The notes under the pieces: model-generated | What the model was told of the DNA's origin: nothing | The model's input: only the letters and a program-made list of their open reading frames with translations | The model's database searches: none | Program-made: the position numbers and the translations under genes | In this document: piece by piece, positions 25,471 through 33,582 of the stretch | How the letters are laid out: every line of letters begins with the position of its first letter | How positions within the stretch are numbered: the stretch's first letter is position 1 | Origin: Burkholderiales bacterium | GTDB lineage: Bacteria; Pseudomonadota; Gammaproteobacteria; Burkholderiales; Burkholderiaceae_C | DNA length: 64,000 bases | NCBI GenBank assembly: GCA_016213205.1 | Contig: JACRAZ010000107.1 | Location: 1 to 64,000, forward strand | Direction of reading: 5' to 3'

Positions 25471-25596
25471 CGGCCGGCATCCTAAGCGCAGGGCCTTGCG
25501 GCCGGCGCAACACCGCTTTGTGCGCGCTGCGGTTTCCGGCCCGCCGCGCGCTGCCTAGAGTGCCGGTCACCCGATCATCCTTTGCCTGGAGATGCC

Positions 25597-25977
25597 ATGC
25601 CCCTGGTCACCCTCACCGTTCAGCAATCCCGCAGCCTGGCCTGGCGCACCAGCGTGCTCGACGCGGTGCACGCCGCCCTCGTGGCCAGCGGCGTGCCGCA
25701 GGCCGACCTGTTCCAGCGCGTGCTGGCCCTGGCCCCGGAAGACCTGCGCTTCGACCCCCGCTACCCCGACCTGGCACGCGACCGCGACGACAGCTTCGTG
25801 ATCGTGGAGATCCTGTGGTCGGTGGGCCGCAGCCTGAAGGTGCGGCGCAAGCTGCTGGGCGACCTGATGGCCGACCTGGCCGCGCGCGGCGTGGACACCG
25901 AGCAGGTGATGGTCTGCTTCAAGGAGACCACCTGGGAGAACTGGTCCTTCGCCGGCGGGCGCGTGGCGCATGCCTGA
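25597..25977 (+). CDS. Tautomerase-superfamily enzyme
   Basis: 126-residue protein starting Met-Pro (MPLVTLTVQQ). The proline after Met1, exposed once Met is removed, is the catalytic base of tautomerases. Length and motifs (FVIVEILWSVGRSLKVRRKL, VMVCFKETTWENWSFAGGR) fit the larger Tautomerase_2 type rather than the 62-residue 4-oxalocrotonate form. The ATG at 25597 is preferred over 25582 because it places Pro second. It lies under likely control of the divergent LysR regulator. The substrate is unknown. Confidence 0.85.
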   Translation: MPLVTLTVQQSRSLAWRTSVLDAVHAALVASGVPQADLFQRVLALAPEDLRFDPRYPDLARDRDDSFVIVEILWSVGRSLKVRRKLLGDLMADLAARGVDTEQVMVCFKETTWENWSFAGGRVAHA

Positions 25978-26008
25978 TCGGCCCGGGCTGGGCTAGCATC
26001 GCCCGGCC

Positions 26009-26512
26009 ATGACCACCGACGCCCCCGCCCTGCCTGCCGACCTGGCCGAGTTCATCCAGAGCGGCACCTCGATCACCGTCGCCGGACGCGACGACCGGCT
26101 GGTGCCCTCCATCGCCAAGGGCGCGGCCTGCCGGGTGGGCGCTGCCGGGCGCGAGGTCACCGTGCTGCTGTTCGCCGAGGCCGCCGAGGCGGTGCTGCGC
26201 GACATCGCCACCAACCGCCTGGTGGCGGTGGTCTTCAGCCGGCCCAGCACCAACCGCACGGTGCAGCTCAAGGGCCGCGACGCCTTGTGCGTGCCCACCG
26301 CGCCGGCCGATGTGGCGCTGGTGCGCCGCCAGCTCGCGCTGTTTGCCGCCGACCTGGGGCAACTGGGCTGGAACGACGAGTTCGTGCGGGCCGTGTTCTG
26401 GCACGACCCGGCGCAGCTGATGGCGATCCGCTTCACGCCCGACGGCGCCTTCGCGCAGACGCCGGGCCCCGGCGCCGGCGCGGCGCTGAGCCTGCACGCG
26501 GGGGCGCCATGA
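26009..26512 (+). CDS. PNPOx-like flavin-binding split-barrel protein
   Basis: 167-residue protein resembling the pyridoxamine 5'-phosphate oxidase-like split barrel (SITVAGRDDRLVPSIAKGAACRVG, LVAVVFSRPSTNRTVQLKGRDA). Members often bind FMN, F420 or haem, and act as oxidases, reductases or sensors. No export signal is seen. Its stop overlaps the next gene's start (ATGA), so it is coupled to a PNPOx-GAF-winged-helix protein and may share its cofactor or signal. Specific reaction unknown. Confidence 0.72.
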   Translation: MTTDAPALPADLAEFIQSGTSITVAGRDDRLVPSIAKGAACRVGAAGREVTVLLFAEAAEAVLRDIATNRLVAVVFSRPSTNRTVQLKGRDALCVPTAPADVALVRRQLALFAADLGQLGWNDEFVRAVFWHDPAQLMAIRFTPDGAFAQTPGPGAGAALSLHAGAP

Positions 26513-27840
26513 ACGTCACCCTGGACCAGGTGCGCAGTTGCCTCGAGGGCGCCATCCCGGCGGTGATCGCCACCTGCGCGAGCGACGGCACGCCCAACGC
26601 CACCTACGTGTCGCAGATGCAGTACGTGGATGCGCAGCATGTGGCGCTGTCGTTCCAGTTCTTCAACAAGACACGCGAGAACATCCTCGCCAACCCGCAG
26701 GCCACCGCGCTGGTGATCGACCCGGTCACCGGCGATTCGTACCGCCTGAGCCTGCTGTACCTGCGCACCGAGACCGCCGGGCCGATGTTCCAGCACCTGA
26801 AGGCCAAGCTGGCCGGCATTGCCTCGCACACCGGCATGAGCGGCGTGTTCAAGCTGCAGGGCGCCGACCTGTACCGCGTGCAGCATGCCGAGCGGGTGCC
26901 CGGCCATGCGCTGCAGCGGCCCCCGGGCCCGCGCAACCTGCTCAATGCCCTGCGCAGCGCCAGCCTGCGCCTGGCCGATTGCGCCGACATGGGCGCGCTG
27001 TTCGACCTGGCACTCACGCTGCTGGCGCAGGAGTTCGGCGTCAGCCACGCGCTGCTGCTGTGGGCCGACGAACCCGGCCTGCGCCTGTACACCGTGGCCA
27101 GCCGCGGCTACAGCGCCACCGGCGTGGGCTCCGAGATCGCGTTCGGCGATGGCGTGATCGGCGTCTCGGCCCAGTACCGCGTGCCGATCCGCATCAACCA
27201 CATGACGATGGAGTACGCCTACGGCCAGGCCGGCCGCGAGGCGGCACTGTCCACCGCGCTGCCGCTGGAGACCGAGATCCCCTTCCCCGGCCTGGCCGAG
27301 CCGCACAGCCAGCTCGCGGTGCCGGTGGTGGCCGCCGGCCGGCTGCTGGGCGTGCTGTGCGTGGAAAGCCCGCAGGACCTGCGCTTCAGCTACGACGACG
27401 AGGACGCGCTGGTCACGCTGGCCGTGCAGCTTGGCACCACCGCGCTGGCGCTGCAGCAGGCCAGCGACAGCGCCGCCGCCGCCGAGCTGGCGCCGCCGCC
27501 TCGGCCGGCGCCGCAGGGGCAGGCGCTGGAGCTGCGGCACTACCGCGCCAACCACAGCATCTTTGCCGGCAGCGACTACCTCATCAAGGGCGTGGCCGGC
27601 GCCATCCTCTGGAAGCTGGTGCAAACCCACGCGGCCAGCGGCCGCTGCGATTTCAGCAACCGCGAGCTGCGCGCCGCACCCGACCTCGGGCTGCCCGAGA
27701 TCAGCGACAACCTCGAGGCGCGGCTGGTGCTGCTGCAGCGCCGGCTGGCCGAGCGCTGCCCGTCGATCGCGATCGAGAAGACCGGCCGCGGCCAGTTCCG
27801 GCTGGTGCTGGCGCAGGCGCTGCGGCTGGTGGAGAGCTGA
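26509..27840 (+). CDS. PNPOx - GAF - winged-helix sensor protein
   Basis: 443-residue multidomain protein. Residues 1-155 form a PNPOx-like split barrel (IPAVIATCASDGTPNATYVSQ, NKTRENILANPQATALV). Residues about 165-325 are a GAF domain (FDLALTLLAQEFGVSHALLLW, SQLAVPVVAAGRLLGVLCVES). After an Ala/Pro linker, residues 350-443 form a compact winged-helix-like domain (AILWKLVQTHAASGRCDFSNRELR, EARLVLLQRRLAERC, GRGQFRLVL). Inference: a redox- or flavin-sensing transcription factor. It is coupled by a 4-nt overlap to the single-domain PNPOx protein. I know of no characterised protein with this exact architecture. Repeat copy 5 follows its stop directly. Confidence 0.72.
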   Translation: MNVTLDQVRSCLEGAIPAVIATCASDGTPNATYVSQMQYVDAQHVALSFQFFNKTRENILANPQATALVIDPVTGDSYRLSLLYLRTETAGPMFQHLKAKLAGIASHTGMSGVFKLQGADLYRVQHAERVPGHALQRPPGPRNLLNALRSASLRLADCADMGALFDLALTLLAQEFGVSHALLLWADEPGLRLYTVASRGYSATGVGSEIAFGDGVIGVSAQYRVPIRINHMTMEYAYGQAGREAALSTALPLETEIPFPGLAEPHSQLAVPVVAAGRLLGVLCVESPQDLRFSYDDEDALVTLAVQLGTTALALQQASDSAAAAELAPPPRPAPQGQALELRHYRANHSIFAGSDYLIKGVAGAILWKLVQTHAASGRCDFSNRELRAAPDLGLPEISDNLEARLVLLQRRLAERCPSIAIEKTGRGQFRLVLAQALRLVES

Positions 27841-27841
27841 G

Positions 27842-27918
27842 TCTGGCCCCCGACAGCCCTGCGGGCTGGCCCCCCCGAGGGGGGTCAGTCCGGCCGGGAG
27901 CGGCCCGGTCCGGACTGA
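27842..27918 (+). repeat. Palindromic repeat element, copy 5
   Basis: Starts right after a stop codon. The stems are CAGCCC/GGGCTG (27854-27859 with 27863-27868), a C6/G6 stem (27871-27884) and CAGTCCGG/CCGGACTG (27886-27893 with 27910-27917). The last stem is in the position of GTCAGTG/CACTGAC in copy 1 and CAGTACC/GGTACTG in copy 2, so pairing is kept while sequence changes. It could stop transcription between convergent genes. Confidence 0.7.
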
Positions 27919-27975
27919 GCGCCGCCGCCGGCACGGCCCGGGCGCCGGCACGCAGCGCCGGCCACCACCAGGCCA

Positions 27976-28635
27976 TCACAGCCCGAGCGCCAGGCTGAGC
28001 TTGCGCCAGTCGCGCCCGCCCAGCAGCGGGCGGATCATGCTCAGCACGCCCTCGAACACCTCGGCCGGCGCGCCCTGGCGCATGTCCGAGAGCATCTCCA
28101 CGCGCTCGGCCGGCGTCAGGTGCGGCAGCATCCAGCGCAGCCCCAGGCGCGATTCCTCGGGCGGGATGCTGGCGACGATGCGGCGCTCCAGCGCGTGCAG
28201 CTCGTCGTCGCTGAAGTGGGCCCACAGCACCGCGTTGTGCTCGGTTTCCTCGCGCTGCATGTGCTCGAGGTTCTCGGCCACGAAGTGGCTCAGCGCGCGG
28301 TACAGCGCCGGTGCCACGGCAGGCTCGGTGGGCAGGCGCCCGAGCAGCTGCTGCAATTCGTCCAACGCCAGCGCGTGGCCTTCGTGCTCGGCCGCCACCG
28401 GCGCGGCGCTGCCCGGTGCACGGGCCTGCATCGCGGTGTGCAACAGCTCGTTCTCGTGCTGCAGGTGCTTGCGGCACAGCGTGATCAGCGCCTGCAGCTC
28501 GTCGGCCACCTCGGCCACCTCGGCGGCGTCGTGTGCGTCGAGCCGGCCCACGCGCACCAGCGTGTGGGCCATGAAGGCGCGCAGGCCCTTGTGGATGAAG
28601 GCGTAGATGTCGTAACGCGGGCCAGGCAGGGACAT
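27976..28635 (-). CDS. Hemerythrin-domain protein
   Basis: 219-residue four-helix-bundle protein of the hemerythrin HHE family. Likely di-iron ligands are spread over the helices: His near 15 (FIHKGLRAFMAH), HLQHENELLH, and HFVAENLEHMQREETEHN. Such proteins bind O2 or NO, or buffer iron. The first half is typical; the last 60 residues (ESRLGLRWMLPHLTPAERVEML) are an extension found in related Burkholderiales proteins. It lies next to a chemoreceptor gene on the same strand (118 nt apart), so it may be linked to oxygen sensing. Confidence 0.85.
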   Translation of the reverse strand: MSLPGPRYDIYAFIHKGLRAFMAHTLVRVGRLDAHDAAEVAEVADELQALITLCRKHLQHENELLHTAMQARAPGSAAPVAAEHEGHALALDELQQLLGRLPTEPAVAPALYRALSHFVAENLEHMQREETEHNAVLWAHFSDDELHALERRIVASIPPEESRLGLRWMLPHLTPAERVEMLSDMRQGAPAEVFEGVLSMIRPLLGGRDWRKLSLALGL

Positions 28636-28753
28636 GGTGGATTCCTTTCGATGTGCGATGACGGGAGCTTAGGCAAGCCCCGTCCGCCCCGTTCGTAAGA
28701 ATCCGGTCCGGCAGTCCTTAAGAATCTCGTAAACCCGGCCCGGGCGCTGCGCT

Positions 28754-30268
28754 TCAGGCCGCGGCCTTGGCAGGCGCCGCGGCCGGTGCCGCGCCGCCAT
28801 CGCTCTTGTTCACCGACACCAGCACCACGTGCTTGTCCACCGGCACCACGTAGGCCATCTTGTCCACCGGCGTGCGGGTGATCGGGTGCAGCGAGCGGAA
28901 CTCGAGCCAGCCGCCACCCGCGTCGGCCGCGGCATAGGTCAGGCGGTTGAGCTCGCGGATGTCCACCCCCGGGGCGGCCACCGCCGGCTTGTTGGCCTTG
29001 CTCGGGTCCATGCCGAAGGCGACGAAATGCTCGTTGCGGTCCATCACGATGACGAACAGGTCGCGGTCGATGAAGCCGCCCGCGCGGTCGTGGAAGCGCT
29101 GCGCGGCCTGCACCACGCCGAGCTGGCGCACGCATTGCGCGGCGCGCTCGGCCAGCGCGCGCGCCTCGTCGGCGCAGCCCTGGCGCAGGCGCATGGCCAC
29201 CACGCCGGCCTTCAGGTTCTCGGCCTGCTCGCTGAGCTTGTTCGCCGCATGGGCCGAGCTGTCCACCAGCTGCGCGTTGCGCTGGGTGAGGTTGTCGATG
29301 TTGACCACCGCCTGCGCCAGCTCGCCCAGGCTGCGGCTCTGCTCGGCGTTGGTGGCGGCCACCTGGCGCACCCGCTCGGCCACCTGGCGCACGCCGCCCA
29401 CCATGGCCTGCAGCAGCCGGCTGGTGCCCTGGATCTGCTGCACGCCGGCGGTCACTTCCTGGGCCGAGCCCTGGATCAGGCCCTTCACCTCGGCCGCCGC
29501 CTGCGCGGTGCGCTGCGCGAGCACCCGCACCTCGGCGGCCACCACCGCGAAACCGCGGCCGGATTCGCCGGCGCGTGCGGCCTCCACCGCGGCGTTCAGC
29601 GCCAGGATGTTGGTCTGGAACGCGATGCCGTCGATCACGCCGATGATCTGGCTCATCTTCTGCGAGCGCTCCTCGATGCGCTGCACCGAATCCACCGCCT
29701 GCGTCACCGCCTCGATGCCCTGCTGGGCGTTGCGGTGCACCTCGTTGGCCAGGCGGTCGGCTTCGCCCGCGTCGTCGGCATTGCGGCGCACGCTGGCCGC
29801 GAGTTCGGACACGCCGGCCGAGGTCTGCTCCAGGCTCGCGGCCTGTTCCTCGGTGCGGCTGGAAAGTTCGTGCGCCGATTTCGCCAGCGTCTCGCCCGCC
29901 ATCGCCACCAGTTGCGCCTCGCTGCGGATGTTGGCCACCAGGCGCGACAGGGTCTGCTTCATGTGCTCGACCTTGTTGGCAATGTCGCCCAACGCGCCGC
30001 GCGCATCCACCGCCACCGATTGCGAGAGGTCGCTGCCGGCCACCGCCTCCACCGCCTTCTGCAGCGCGGCCACGGCACGGGCCTGGTCACGCGTGTGGTA
30101 CAGCCAGAGGTAGCCGAAGCACGCCAGGCCGGCCGCCACGGCCATGGGCGGCAGCGCCAGCGCGGCGCCAATGCCGCCCAGCAGCAGCACGCCAAGGATC
30201 GTGCGTCGAGTGCCCACCGAAGCCCAGCCCACTGCCAAGCGCCCCGGCCACCACAGCAATTCAGACAT
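28754..30268 (-). CDS. Methyl-accepting chemotaxis-type protein with C-terminal sensor-like domain
   Basis: 504-residue chemoreceptor. From ATG 30266-30268 (GAGGGG upstream) two closely spaced hydrophobic helices occupy about 20-62 with almost no periplasmic loop. Coiled coil follows, and then the conserved signalling hairpin (IIGVIDGIAFQTNILALNAAVEAARAG). A C-terminal domain at about 375-490 (RDLFVIVMDRNEHFVAFGMDP, GGGWLEFRSLHPITRTPVDKMAYVV) looks like a Cache/PAS-type sensor placed in the cytoplasm after the signalling module. This reversal suggests it reads an internal signal. No CheB/CheR pentapeptide is seen. The open frame extends much further upstream, but only this start gives a membrane anchor. 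Confidence 0.85.
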   Translation of the reverse strand: MSELLWWPGRLAVGWASVGTRRTILGVLLLGGIGAALALPPMAVAAGLACFGYLWLYHTRDQARAVAALQKAVEAVAGSDLSQSVAVDARGALGDIANKVEHMKQTLSRLVANIRSEAQLVAMAGETLAKSAHELSSRTEEQAASLEQTSAGVSELAASVRRNADDAGEADRLANEVHRNAQQGIEAVTQAVDSVQRIEERSQKMSQIIGVIDGIAFQTNILALNAAVEAARAGESGRGFAVVAAEVRVLAQRTAQAAAEVKGLIQGSAQEVTAGVQQIQGTSRLLQAMVGGVRQVAERVRQVAATNAEQSRSLGELAQAVVNIDNLTQRNAQLVDSSAHAANKLSEQAENLKAGVVAMRLRQGCADEARALAERAAQCVRQLGVVQAAQRFHDRAGGFIDRDLFVIVMDRNEHFVAFGMDPSKANKPAVAAPGVDIRELNRLTYAAADAGGGWLEFRSLHPITRTPVDKMAYVVPVDKHVVLVSVNKSDGGAAPAAAPAKAAA

Positions 30269-30457
30269 GCAGGTCCCCTCGCGCCCGAAGACAGCCGGGC
30301 AGCAGCGTGCCGACTGTGCGGCCCCGCGTGCCGCCACGAACGCCGGAAAACCGGCCGATTCCGCCCCCGTTTCGACGCCGCCGGGCCGCGCAGGCGGCAC
30401 CCGGCGACACCCCGGCCCGGTGGTAGGCTGCGGCCTCGCCCGCTGCGCCGCGCCGCC

Positions 30458-31438
30458 ATGCACCCCGGATCGCTCACCGACATCGCCGGCCTGAAGGTCG
30501 GCCACCACACCGACACCCGCCGCCCCACCGGCTGCACGGTGGTGCTGTGCGAACAGGGCGCCACCTGCGGCGTGGACGTGCGCGGCGCCGCCCCTGGCAC
30601 CCGCGAGACCGACCTGCTGAACCCGGTGAACACGATCGAACAGGTGCATGCGGTGCTGCTGTGCGGCGGCAGCGCGTTCGGGCTGGCCGCGGCCGATGGC
30701 GTGATGCGCTGGCTGGAAGGCCACGGCCACGGCGTGCCGGTGGGCCCGGCGCGCGTGCCCATCGTGCCGGCCGCGGTGCTGTTCGACCTGTGGGTGGGCG
30801 ACGCCGCCATCCGCCCCGACAGCGCCGCCGGCCATGCCGCCTGCGAGGCCGCACGCGCCACGGCGCCGGCCCAGGGCAGCGTGGGCGCCGGGGCCGGCGC
30901 CTCGGTGGGCAAGCTGTTCGGCATCGAGCATGCGATGAAGGGCGGCATCGGCAGCGCCTCGCTCACCGTGGGCGCCATCACGGTGGGCGCGCTGGTGGCG
31001 GTGAACGCCATCGGCGACGTGGTCGACCCGCGCAGCGGCCGCATCCTGGCCGGTGCCCGCGCCGACGATGGCCGCACGCCGCGCGACAGCATGGCCGCCA
31101 TCCGCAGCGGCGCCCTGCCCGACCGGCTGCTGGCCGGCATGGCCACCACCATCGGCGTCGTCGCCACCGATGCGCGGCTCACCAAGGCGCAGGCCAACAA
31201 GCTGGCCTCGATGGCCCACGACGGCCTGGCGCGCTGCATCAACCCGGTGCACACGCCCACCGATGGCGACACCCTGTTCGCGCTGGCCACCGGCGGGGCG
31301 GCCAAGCCCGGCAACATGACGGTGCTGGGCGCGCTGGCCGCCGAGGTGACGGCGCGCGCGGTGCTCAATGCCGTCACCGCCGCGCACGGCCTGCGCGAGC
31401 CTTTCCTGCCCTCGGCCCGCGAACTCGGGCTGTTGTGA
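30458..31438 (+). CDS. P1-family (DmpA-like) aminopeptidase/amidase
   Basis: 326-residue protein of the P1 family (DmpA, BapA, NylC, ThnT), which self-cleave into two chains and hydrolyse N-terminal or amide bonds. Seen: MHPGSLTDIAGLKVGHHTDT, the substrate-side NTIEQVHAVLLCGGSAFGLAAADG, VGAGAGASVGKL, and the conserved TPTDGDTLFALATG, which by family analogy contains the self-cleavage nucleophile (Thr in GDT). No signal peptide. It is divergent from the chemoreceptor, and 28 nt separate it from the downstream lipoprotein hydrolase, so the two may be cotranscribed. Confidence 0.88.
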   Translation: MHPGSLTDIAGLKVGHHTDTRRPTGCTVVLCEQGATCGVDVRGAAPGTRETDLLNPVNTIEQVHAVLLCGGSAFGLAAADGVMRWLEGHGHGVPVGPARVPIVPAAVLFDLWVGDAAIRPDSAAGHAACEAARATAPAQGSVGAGAGASVGKLFGIEHAMKGGIGSASLTVGAITVGALVAVNAIGDVVDPRSGRILAGARADDGRTPRDSMAAIRSGALPDRLLAGMATTIGVVATDARLTKAQANKLASMAHDGLARCINPVHTPTDGDTLFALATGGAAKPGNMTVLGALAAEVTARAVLNAVTAAHGLREPFLPSARELGLL

Positions 31439-31466
31439 AACCTGGCCTTGCCACGAGGAGATTTGC

Positions 31467-32831
31467 ATGACCCTGCAACGCCGCTCCCTCTTCACCCTGC
31501 TGGCCGCCGCGCTGCTGGCCGGCTGCGCCAGCGCCCCGGTCGGTGCGCCGCCGCCCATCGTGTTCGTGCACGGCAACGGCGACACCGCCGCGCTGTGGAC
31601 CACCACGCTGTGGCGCTTCGAGAGCAACGGCTGGCCCCGCGAACGCCTGCATGCGGTGGACTTCCCGAACCCCGGCGCGCGCGACGACGATGCCAAGCCC
31701 CAGCCCGGCCGCAGCAGCAGCACCGATCAGCGCGAGTACCTGGCCGCCGAGGTGCAGCGCGTGCTGGCCGCCACCGGCGCGCAGCAGGTGGTGCTGGTGG
31801 GCAACTCGCGCGGCGGCAACGCGATCCGCAACTACATCCAGAACGGCGGCGGCGACAAGACCGTCTCGCACGCCATCCTCGGCGGCACGCCCAACCACGG
31901 GGTGTGGTCCAACCCCGGCTTCCGCCCGGGCAACGAGTTCAACGGCGCGGGCGCCTTCCTCACCGCGCTGAACGCCCCCAAGGGCCCGAACGGCGACGAG
32001 GTGACGCCGGGCGTGCGCTGGCTCACGCTGCGCTCGGACAACAACGACAAGTTCGCCCAGCCCGATGGCGTGTGGATCGGCGCCAAGGGCACGCCGACCA
32101 ACGTCACCTTCGACGGCCCGGCGCTCAAGGGCGCCACCAACCGGGTGCTGCCCGGGCGCGACCACCGCGAGGTGAGCTACCACCCGCAGGCCTTTGCCGC
32201 GGCCTACGAGTTCATCACCGGCCGCGCGCCGGCCACCACATCGATAACGCCTGAAAAGAGCGTCACACTGGATGGCAAGGTGTCTGGCATCGGCCCGGGC
32301 GGGCCCGACAACCTGCCGCTGGCCGGCGCCCGGGTGGCGGTGTATGCGGTGGAGGCCGCCACCGGCGCCCGCCGCGGCGCCGCGCTGGTGGACAAGACCG
32401 TCGGCGCCGATGGCCGCTGGGGCCCGGTCACCACCGATGCGGCCACGCCGCTGGAGTTCCAGATCAGCGCGCCGGGTCACGCCACCACGCACGTCTACCG
32501 GGCGCCGTTTGCGCGCTCGTCCAGCATCGTGCACCTGCGCGCCGAGCGCCTGGCCGAGGCCGACAAGTCCGCCGCCGCGGTGATCACCTTGACCCGCCCG
32601 CGCGGCTACTTCGGCCTGCCGCGCGACACCATCGTGCTCGACGGCAAGCCCGCGCCCGGCATCCCGCCCGGCGTGGCCGGCGTGTCCAGCAGCAAGCTGC
32701 GCCTGGCCGATGGCGCGGGCCGGCCGGTGGTGGCCGAATACCGCAGCGGCGACCTGGCCGAGCGCATCGTCGGCCTGGCCTGGCCCGCGGCCGAGGGCCA
32801 TGTGGTGACGCTCGAGCTCCACAACCCATGA
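31467..32831 (+). CDS. Lipoprotein alpha/beta-hydrolase with C-terminal beta domains
   Basis: 454-residue hydrolase. The N-terminal signal ends in the lipobox LLAGC, Cys20, so it should be lipid-anchored in the envelope. The alpha/beta-hydrolase core shows the oxyanion HGNGD motif, the nucleophile elbow GNSRGG with Ser114, and a C-terminal catalytic His near RDHREVSYHPQAF. From about residue 265 two beta-sandwich regions follow (KVSGIGPGGPDNLPLAGARVAVYAV and onward), like those of secreted esterases and polyester hydrolases. ACGAGGAG at 31453-31460 supports the start. Substrate unknown; a polymer or lipid ester is plausible. Its stop overlaps the next start by 4 nt. Confidence 0.82.
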   Translation: MTLQRRSLFTLLAAALLAGCASAPVGAPPPIVFVHGNGDTAALWTTTLWRFESNGWPRERLHAVDFPNPGARDDDAKPQPGRSSSTDQREYLAAEVQRVLAATGAQQVVLVGNSRGGNAIRNYIQNGGGDKTVSHAILGGTPNHGVWSNPGFRPGNEFNGAGAFLTALNAPKGPNGDEVTPGVRWLTLRSDNNDKFAQPDGVWIGAKGTPTNVTFDGPALKGATNRVLPGRDHREVSYHPQAFAAAYEFITGRAPATTSITPEKSVTLDGKVSGIGPGGPDNLPLAGARVAVYAVEAATGARRGAALVDKTVGADGRWGPVTTDAATPLEFQISAPGHATTHVYRAPFARSSSIVHLRAERLAEADKSAAAVITLTRPRGYFGLPRDTIVLDGKPAPGIPPGVAGVSSSKLRLADGAGRPVVAEYRSGDLAERIVGLAWPAAEGHVVTLELHNP

Positions 32832-33550
32832 AGCCGGCCCGCCCCGACAAGCCCGACAGCATCGACCAGATCCTCTTCGCGCAAGGCTTCGGCACCCGGC
32901 GCGTCTGCGCCGGCCTGATCGAGGCCGGGCTGGTGCGCGTGCAGGGCGCGCCGGTCACCGACCCGGCCGCGCGCTTCGTGGCCGACGGCCTGATGATCGA
33001 GGTGGAAGGCCAGCCCTGGCAATGCCGCGCGCAGGCGCTGGTGCTGCTGCACAAGCCGGCCGGCTACGAGTGTTCGCAGAAGCCCTCGGCCTGGCCCAGC
33101 GTGATGCTGCTGCTGCCGCCGCCGCTGCGCCGGCGCGGCGTGCAGCCGGTGGGCCGGCTGGACCAGGACACCACCGGCCTGCTTCTGCTCACCGACGACG
33201 GCGCGTTGATCCACCGCCTCACGTCGCCGAAGAAGCAGGTGCCCAAGGTGTACGAGCTGCGCACCGACCGGCCGGTGGACGATGCCCAGGTGCAGTGCCT
33301 GCTCACCGGCGTGGTGCTGGACGACGACCCGCAGCCGGTGCGCGCCGAAGGCTGCGAGATCACCGGCACGCACAGCCTGCGGCTGACGCTGGTGCAGGGC
33401 AAGTACCACCAGGTCAAGCGCATGCTGGCGGCGGTGGGCAACCACGTGGTGGGCTTGCACCGCAGCGAGTTCGGCCGGCTGGTGCTGCCGGCCGACCTGG
33501 CGCCGGGCCAGTGGCGCTGGGTCGAGGGCCTGGCGGCGATCACGGGCTGA
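32828..33550 (+). CDS. rsuA: rRNA pseudouridine synthase, RsuA family
   Basis: 240-residue RsuA/RluB/E/F-type pseudouridine synthase. It has an S4 domain at the N-terminus (IDQILFAQGFGTRRVCAGLIEAGLVRVQG) and the catalytic motif GRLDQDTTGLLLLT with Asp112. The length and the absence of an extended C-terminus favour RsuA (16S rRNA position 516) over RluB. The short start overlaps the lipoprotein stop (ATGA), an unusual partnership. ribF follows after 32 nt. Confidence 0.88.
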   Translation: MKPARPDKPDSIDQILFAQGFGTRRVCAGLIEAGLVRVQGAPVTDPAARFVADGLMIEVEGQPWQCRAQALVLLHKPAGYECSQKPSAWPSVMLLLPPPLRRRGVQPVGRLDQDTTGLLLLTDDGALIHRLTSPKKQVPKVYELRTDRPVDDAQVQCLLTGVVLDDDPQPVRAEGCEITGTHSLRLTLVQGKYHQVKRMLAAVGNHVVGLHRSEFGRLVLPADLAPGQWRWVEGLAAITG

Positions 33551-33551
33551 C

Positions 33552-33557
33552 GATAAT
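33552..33557 (+). promoter_or_regulatory. Candidate -10 element for ribF
   Basis: GATAAT stands 25 bases before the ribF ATG in a short AT-containing patch directly after the rsuA stop. No convincing -35 hexamer is seen at 16-18 bp. Confidence 0.35.
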
Positions 33558-33582
33558 CGGCCGTCCCCCGCCCCGGTTTCCC

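Noticed and set aside
30269..31723. N-terminal extension of the chemoreceptor frame
   Set aside because: The frame is open but antisense to the P1 peptidase, has no signal or domain, and the internal ATG at 30268 has its own ribosome site and gives the membrane anchor.
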